64,000 nt of DNA from Tumebacillus_A lipolyticus (lineage in GTDB: Bacteria > Bacillota > Bacilli > Tumebacillales > Tumebacillaceae), in assembly GCF_042682745.1 (NCBI RefSeq), contig NZ_JBHUIO010000008.1:124001-188000 (forward strand), read 5' to 3'. Positions within the stretch are counted from its first letter, which is position 1; each line of letters begins with the position of its first letter. The translations under genes and the position numbers were made by a program. A model generated the notes under the pieces. That model was given only the letters and a program-made list of their open reading frames with translations. It was not told where the DNA came from and ran no database searches. Of the stretch, positions 60,112-64,000 are shown in pieces.

Positions 60112-60696
60112 CTACTGCTGAGCGGCGTCTTGAAGCGTGCCGACCAACGCCTTCGCCAGCTCTTCATTCTTCTCGGCGAAGACCCACTTGCCATCCTTCT
60201 TGACCAAATGCACCGTCGCATCGCTCGTCGCCGTCGGCGCATTCTCATCTTTCATCATCGCTTCGAGCATCTGATCCATCTCTTCTTTGCTCTGTTCCTG
60301 CCCCCCGTTGGCGAGCGCTTGCTTCAGCGCCTCGCTGAACATCTTCCCGACCAGCTGCCCAAAGTCGATCGACGTCACTTTCGTCTGTACGGTCGCCTTG
60401 TCACCGTCAATTTTTTCCTCGCCCACTTCGACGCTCATCTTGCTAAAGATAAACTTCGCATACTTCTCTTCTTGAGGCGATTCAAATTTTATCTGATCCT
60501 CTGACGCGGATTCGCTCATCTTTTTCATCGTTTCAAAGTCAGCCTTCTTCACTGCTTCAAAATACGCATCGACCACTTGCTTCGGAGATTGTTCTTTCGC
60601 TTGTTCCTGCTGTTTCCCTGATGTCTCTTTGTCCCCGCATGCTGTCACGCCAAACGACATCATCACCACTAAACCTGCTGCGATCAATTTTTTCAT
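60112..60696 (-). CDS. Lipoprotein with DUF4878/NTF2-like domain
   Basis: 194 residues. The signal MKKLIAAGLVVMMSFGVTAC has the lipobox VTAC. A Gln/Glu/Lys-rich linker (KETSGKQQEQAKEQSPKQ) is followed by an NTF2-like fold: VVDAYFEAVKKADFETMKKM, a central Glu-rich helix, and VHLVKKDGKWVFAEKNEELA near the end. DUF4878 proteins are surface lipoproteins of unknown function. The ATG follows GAGGTTAGTTCAG. Monocistronic with an AT-rich upstream region. Confidence 0.85.
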   Translation of the reverse strand: MKKLIAAGLVVMMSFGVTACGDKETSGKQQEQAKEQSPKQVVDAYFEAVKKADFETMKKMSESASEDQIKFESPQEEKYAKFIFSKMSVEVGEEKIDGDKATVQTKVTSIDFGQLVGKMFSEALKQALANGGQEQSKEEMDQMLEAMMKDENAPTATSDATVHLVKKDGKWVFAEKNEELAKALVGTLQDAAQQ

Positions 60697-60892
60697 CTGA
60701 ACTAACCTCGATTCAAATAAATATCGTGAATGAACACTTATACATAATGACTGTATAGAATTGTAAATGAGGAAAGCCTATTTTTTGAATAGGTAATTTG
60801 TAGGAAAAACAGCTTCTGCTCTAGGTATAAAGTCTTCCAAATGATTCCTTGTTAGGATAATTTTGAAATGTCAGTCTCTTGGAAGCACAAAA

Positions 60893-60918
60893 AAGCTGAC
60901 AGGCGCACCTGTCAGCTT
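60893..60918 (-). terminator. Terminator of the HemAT-like gene
   Basis: On the minus strand AAGCTGACAGG pairs with CCTGTCAGCTT around TGCG and is followed by TTTTTTGTG. Confidence 0.88.
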
Positions 60919-60922
60919 GTGA

Positions 60923-61924
60923 TCATACTCTTCTGGGGACTCCATGCTCCGAGTGTTGGCGCTTTTTCCCCCGTGCCTGTTGGTTCCATTCATTGGTCGC
61001 CGCCTCTACCTCTTCGATCAGCGCGTTTAGCTGCTGCGCATATGCCGCCTGATCGGTGGCGATATTCAACGTGGAAGCGGTCTGTTCATTCATCTCCGCC
61101 ACTTGCTTGATGATCCGCTCCACCGCGCTCTGGATGTCTTTCGAAGAGCGCTTCACCTCTTCGGACAGCTTGCGCACTTCGTTGGCGACGATGCCAAAGC
61201 CGCGGCCATGCTCGCCGGCGCGCGCCGATTCGATCTGCGCATTCAGCCCGAGCAGATGTGTCTGATTGGCAATCCCCATGACCAGCTTGATCACCGCTTC
61301 GATCTCTTCGCTGTAGTTCGTCAGGTTTTTCATCGAATCGGAAATGTTCTCCTGCGCTTGGGACAGCGATTCGGCAGAGCGCGCATATTGTGTCGCGATC
61401 GTCGAGACATGGCTCATCGATTCTTCAATCTCTGCGGAGATCTGCTCCATGTTGCTGCGGTATGTATTGTCATATTGTTGCAGGATGATCGAGGAGTCGA
61501 ACAGCAGACGCTTGGTAAAAGCGCGCAACAGCGCGTTCTCCTGCTCGTGTCCTTCGATCAGCCTGGAAAAAAGGCTGACGTACACGTTGGTCGAGCTCAT
61601 GAACCAGTCGGGCGTCAATCCGATCCGAGCGTGCACCAGTCCGATTCTCTCCCGTGACTGCACATACTGATCATCGATCATGTTGCTGGCGAGCGAAACA
61701 AAATAATTGACTTGCGTTTTTTTCAAACGATCGATCGTGCTGTGGTCATCAACGATCGTCTGCAGAGCGGGATGCTTGATTAGCTCCTTATAAAAATCAT
61801 CCACAATCTCGAATTTGCTCGCTTCGAACAGTGCTTGATGATCGTGCAGGATGCGAAGATCTTCCTCCTTCAACCCACTGTATGCAAACACTCGTGCCCA
61901 ACCTTGCGTCAAATGAACTGCCAC
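60923..61924 (-). CDS. hemAT: HemAT-like globin-coupled chemoreceptor
   Basis: 333 residues from a GTG at 61924 (AGAGGA eight bases upstream); the longer frame to 62065 overlaps the NUDIX gene end region. The N-terminal globin sensor has the proximal His in RIGLVHARIGLTPDWFMSS. A coiled stretch leads to the cytoplasmic MCP signalling domain with the CheA/CheW-contact tip GLNAQIESARAGEHGRGFGI and VANEVRKLSEEVKRSS. It has no membrane span, as in B. subtilis HemAT, which binds O2 and controls aerotaxis. The C-terminus ends in a short basic tail. Confidence 0.92.
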   Translation of the reverse strand: MAVHLTQGWARVFAYSGLKEEDLRILHDHQALFEASKFEIVDDFYKELIKHPALQTIVDDHSTIDRLKKTQVNYFVSLASNMIDDQYVQSRERIGLVHARIGLTPDWFMSSTNVYVSLFSRLIEGHEQENALLRAFTKRLLFDSSIILQQYDNTYRSNMEQISAEIEESMSHVSTIATQYARSAESLSQAQENISDSMKNLTNYSEEIEAVIKLVMGIANQTHLLGLNAQIESARAGEHGRGFGIVANEVRKLSEEVKRSSKDIQSAVERIIKQVAEMNEQTASTLNIATDQAAYAQQLNALIEEVEAATNEWNQQARGKKRQHSEHGVPRRV

Positions 61925-62021
61925 CCCAACCCGTCCTCTCTCATTGTCTCTATTTAGTATAACACACTGTCTATTATACAACAGGAGTAGAATCGGGCGC
62001 CGGGAGTAATTTTCTGAATTT

Positions 62022-62501
62022 TTAACGATTTGATGACGCCAACCGCCGCGCTCGTTCAAGATCACGATACGCTTTTAAAACCGGCCTCATCGTCGGGGAA
62101 ACACGATCGGGCAGTTCCTCCGGATCAAAAAAACGCAATTCGAAGCTCTCTTCATTTGCTCTCAGCTCGCCGGCAAAATCTTGGCAGAGATAGACGGCGG
62201 TCACATTGTGAACCTTGTCTCCGTTCGGATACTCATAATACAATTCCGCTCCAGAGAAAACGTCGAGCAAAGTCAATCGATCGATCACAAGCCCCGTCTC
62301 TTCCCATACTTCCCGCTTCGCCGTCGCTTCCAGATCTTCTCCGATCTCCATAAAACCGCCAGGCAACCCCCAGCATTCGTTATCCGATCGGAGGTTCATC
62401 AGAATGTGTCCCTCCTGATTTTGCAGGATGACGCACGCCCCTGCTAAGATCAACGGGCGACTCCCTACCAGCTCCCGTATGTCTCGCACATAATCTTGCA
62501 T
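62022..62501 (-). CDS. NUDIX hydrolase
   Basis: 159 residues from the ATG at 62501 (AGAGGGACAACC upstream); the open frame further up is not supported. The NUDIX box GGFMEIGEDLEATAKREVWEETGLVI fits GX5EX7REUXEEXGU completely. A strand GACVILQNQEGHILMNLRSD precedes it. The family hydrolyses nucleoside diphosphates linked to another moiety; sequence alone does not show the substrate. It stands upstream of hemAT on the same strand with about 100 bases between them. Confidence 0.9.
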   Translation of the reverse strand: MQDYVRDIRELVGSRPLILAGACVILQNQEGHILMNLRSDNECWGLPGGFMEIGEDLEATAKREVWEETGLVIDRLTLLDVFSGAELYYEYPNGDKVHNVTAVYLCQDFAGELRANEESFELRFFDPEELPDRVSPTMRPVLKAYRDLERARRLASSNR

Positions 62502-63047
62502 CTGGTTGTCCCTCTTTCTAACAGATTCGAGCGATCCTCCACCGTCAGATGCGGTCGATTCGCTCCTCTTGCTTGGAATAGACGATCTGTTCAAGCGATC
62601 GGTTACAGCGCTTGCCCGGCTCGATCGATAAAGCGAGCCGATCGCTTGACTCTGATCTCTTTTCGTGATATAGTTTAAAACTACTGCTGAAATAACATTC
62701 CCATCTACACGCATGTGCACGATCATTGAGAATCGGATTGATCGCGAAGGATTTTGCTGAGAACCTGACGAGGTGTCTCATTCGTTGCTCGAAATGCTTC
62801 AAAACAAGTGAACTAGGATTCAAACAGGCATGGCCTCGGAGCCATATGGTCGCAAGAGAGGTAGGGCTTGCGATGTTTCCGGGATTCGAATCTGGTTCTC
62901 CATATATTGATCGAAACAACAAAAAGCTTGGTACTCTTCACGAGGAACCAAGCTTTTTGACGTTCTCGGCCACTGGGCCTCCCGCGGCTGGTCGGGCAGG
63001 TCTGCCATCGCGCTGATGTGATGTCCTAGATGTGAGAGAACAGCAGA
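62502..63047. other. 546-base region without a recognised gene
   Basis: Several open frames exist, but none has a convincing ribosome site. A T-arm-like stretch (GGGATTCGAATCTGG near 62881-62895) is not part of a complete tRNA cloverleaf. A strong terminator for the deacetylase gene stands at 62921-62958. Nothing else is supported. Confidence 0.4.
62921..62958. terminator. Terminator of the polysaccharide deacetylase gene
   Basis: AAAAAGCTTGGT pairs with ACCAAGCTTTTT around a 14-base loop. Both sides carry a T-tract, so it can act in either direction. Confidence 0.85.
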
Positions 63048-64000
63048 TCAATTCCAGAAGGTGACGGGCGGCAGGTCGCTGCTCAATCTATGCATGCCAT
63101 ACCCTTTCGCTTGCAGTTGCTGCAAAATACCCGGCAAAGCTTCAGATGTCGTTTTCTTATCATGAAAGAGGATAACGGGCGAATGCTTTAAATGGGTAAC
63201 CTGTTCGATAACCTGACGATAGATCTGATCGGAAGGTACGCTTAGCGCGCTCGAATCGGTGCTGTCCACATTCCAATCCCACAGCTGGTAGCCAGAATGT
63301 GCGATCGCCTCCCGATATGGCAGGGTCAGATGCGGATAGCTGCCAAAGGGGACGCGGATCAAGTCGGTGCGGACGCCGGTGATCTTCTGCAAAACGTCGT
63401 TGCAGGTGTCCATCTCTTGCAAGACGGTCTGCGGAGAGCGGTAGATCTTGCTCGCCACATGCGTGACGCCGTGCAACCCGACCGCATGGCCTTCTGCCAC
63501 GATTCGCTTGGCCACATCTGGATAACGCTCGATCTGTCCGGAGAGCAGAAAGAATGTCGCTTTCACATCTGCCGCTTTCAACAGGTCGAGGATCTGCGGT
63601 GTGAACGGAGTCGGACCGTCATCGAACGTCAGGTAGGCAACCTGTTGCCCCGTCTGTTTGGTGCCTTGTGGGTCTGGCCGCTTCTCCACTTCCGGCTGCT
63701 TGATCGGCACGCTCGGCTGAGGCTTCTCGCCAGCCGGTTGTTCCGGTGGCTTTTTGCTCGGCTCGGCAGGCGGTTTTTTGTCCGGCTTCTGCTCGGTTGA
63801 CACCTGCTGTTCCGGCTGCTTCCCGCCCTGCTGTTCGACCGGCTCCACTTCTGTGCCCGCTTCCCGCTCCACATCGATCGGCTCGGGCTCCCCATCGTCT
63901 GTGGCGGCAAGATCGAGCGGGCGATTCTCTTTCTCTGTCGTTTTGGCGTGCTGAACTTGGTTGCCTTTCCCATACTCCAGAGCGCCGTACAAGCCAGTCA
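63048..64000 (-). CDS. Exported polysaccharide deacetylase (NodB domain), N-terminus cut by the window edge
   Basis: The frame is open to the right edge, so the first residues are missing. The visible part starts after a probable membrane anchor, then has a Pro/Glu/Lys-rich linker of about 100 residues. The NodB domain follows: YLTFDDGPTPFTPQIL (the metal Asp pair), HGVTHVASKIYRS (metal His pair), RVPFGSYPHLTLPY and ILFHDKKTTSEALPGIL. Enzymes of this type deacetylate N-acetylglucosamine or N-acetylmuramate in peptidoglycan, including spore cortex (PdaA) or vegetative wall. The long linker suggests it reaches into the wall. Confidence 0.9.
   Translation of the reverse strand, partial: TGLYGALEYGKGNQVQHAKTTEKENRPLDLAATDDGEPEPIDVEREAGTEVEPVEQQGGKQPEQQVSTEQKPDKKPPAEPSKKPPEQPAGEKPQPSVPIKQPEVEKRPDPQGTKQTGQQVAYLTFDDGPTPFTPQILDLLKAADVKATFFLLSGQIERYPDVAKRIVAEGHAVGLHGVTHVASKIYRSPQTVLQEMDTCNDVLQKITGVRTDLIRVPFGSYPHLTLPYREAIAHSGYQLWDWNVDSTDSSALSVPSDQIYRQVIEQVTHLKHSPVILFHDKKTTSEALPGILQQLQAKGYGMHRLSSDLPPVTFWN

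Noticed and set aside
62820..62905. tRNA-like stretch with GGGATTCGAATCTGG and CTCCA
   Set aside because: No complete acceptor, D or anticodon arm could be built; the T-arm match may be chance.

Overview
The window looks like a chromosomal segment of a spore-forming Gram-positive bacterium of the Bacillales. Its GC content is moderately high and almost every gene has a strong AGGAGG-type ribosome binding site. A GerA-type germinant receptor operon, a GerMN lipoprotein, a CotF-like coat protein, a CtsR-type clpP operator, MurT/GatD and small YnzC, YlbP and RicA homologues all fit. Alicyclobacillaceae (Tumebacillus-like) is my best guess, but this is inference and not a database result.

Layout. 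Positions 1-2880 hold a germinant receptor operon read leftwards (gerAA, gerAB, start of gerAC). Positions 2961-9826 carry a haem-oxygenase-like diiron protein with a methyltransferase, an XRE regulator, small unknown proteins, a SelW/Rdx-type gene with an in-frame UGA at the CxxU position followed by a SECIS-like hairpin, a PASTA protein whose kinase domain has lost its catalytic residues, and a YlbP-like acetyltransferase. Positions 9919-16749 hold housekeeping genes: thiI with its cysteine desulfurase, gapB, a DegV protein, a MidA-like methyltransferase and clpP under a five-heptad CtsR operator. Positions 16775-23018 are many short genes separated by clear terminators. Positions 23037-26637 hold an MFS exporter behind a leader peptide with three mutually exclusive RNA segments, then gatD and murT for lipid II amidation. 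Positions 26734-36833 are mainly envelope functions: an LCP ligase with a long Asn-Pro-Gly-Gly-Gly-Thr tail, an L,D-transpeptidase, chorismate-using trpG and trpE/pabB behind a GAG/UAG-rich leader with a terminator, an esterase, an SLH surface protein, an acyltransferase and a GerMN lipoprotein.

Positions 37193-47461 are a complete type I-C CRISPR-Cas locus read leftwards. cas3, cas5c, cas8c and cas7c are followed by an array of 36 repeats and 35 spacers, and then by cas4, cas1 and cas2, so the array sits inside the cas cluster. To its right, 47809-50580 hold two XRE-TPR regulators. One is followed after one base by a 43-residue exported peptide, the typical arrangement of an RNPP-type receptor and its pheromone. 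The other appears split by a frameshift. An intergenic region beyond them carries two fragments of the CRISPR repeat.

Positions 51065-64000 contain a BCCT osmolyte transporter, a phospholipase C-like hydrolase, an ABC exporter of the FtsX/MacB type, an enterochelin esterase-like enzyme, an AAC(3)-like acetyltransferase, a CotF-like coat protein, a lipoprotein, a HemAT-like oxygen sensor, a NUDIX hydrolase and a polysaccharide deacetylase cut by the right edge.

The most notable items are the probable selenoprotein, the receptor-peptide pair, the MFS attenuator, the trpG leader and the internal CRISPR array with outlying repeat fragments.
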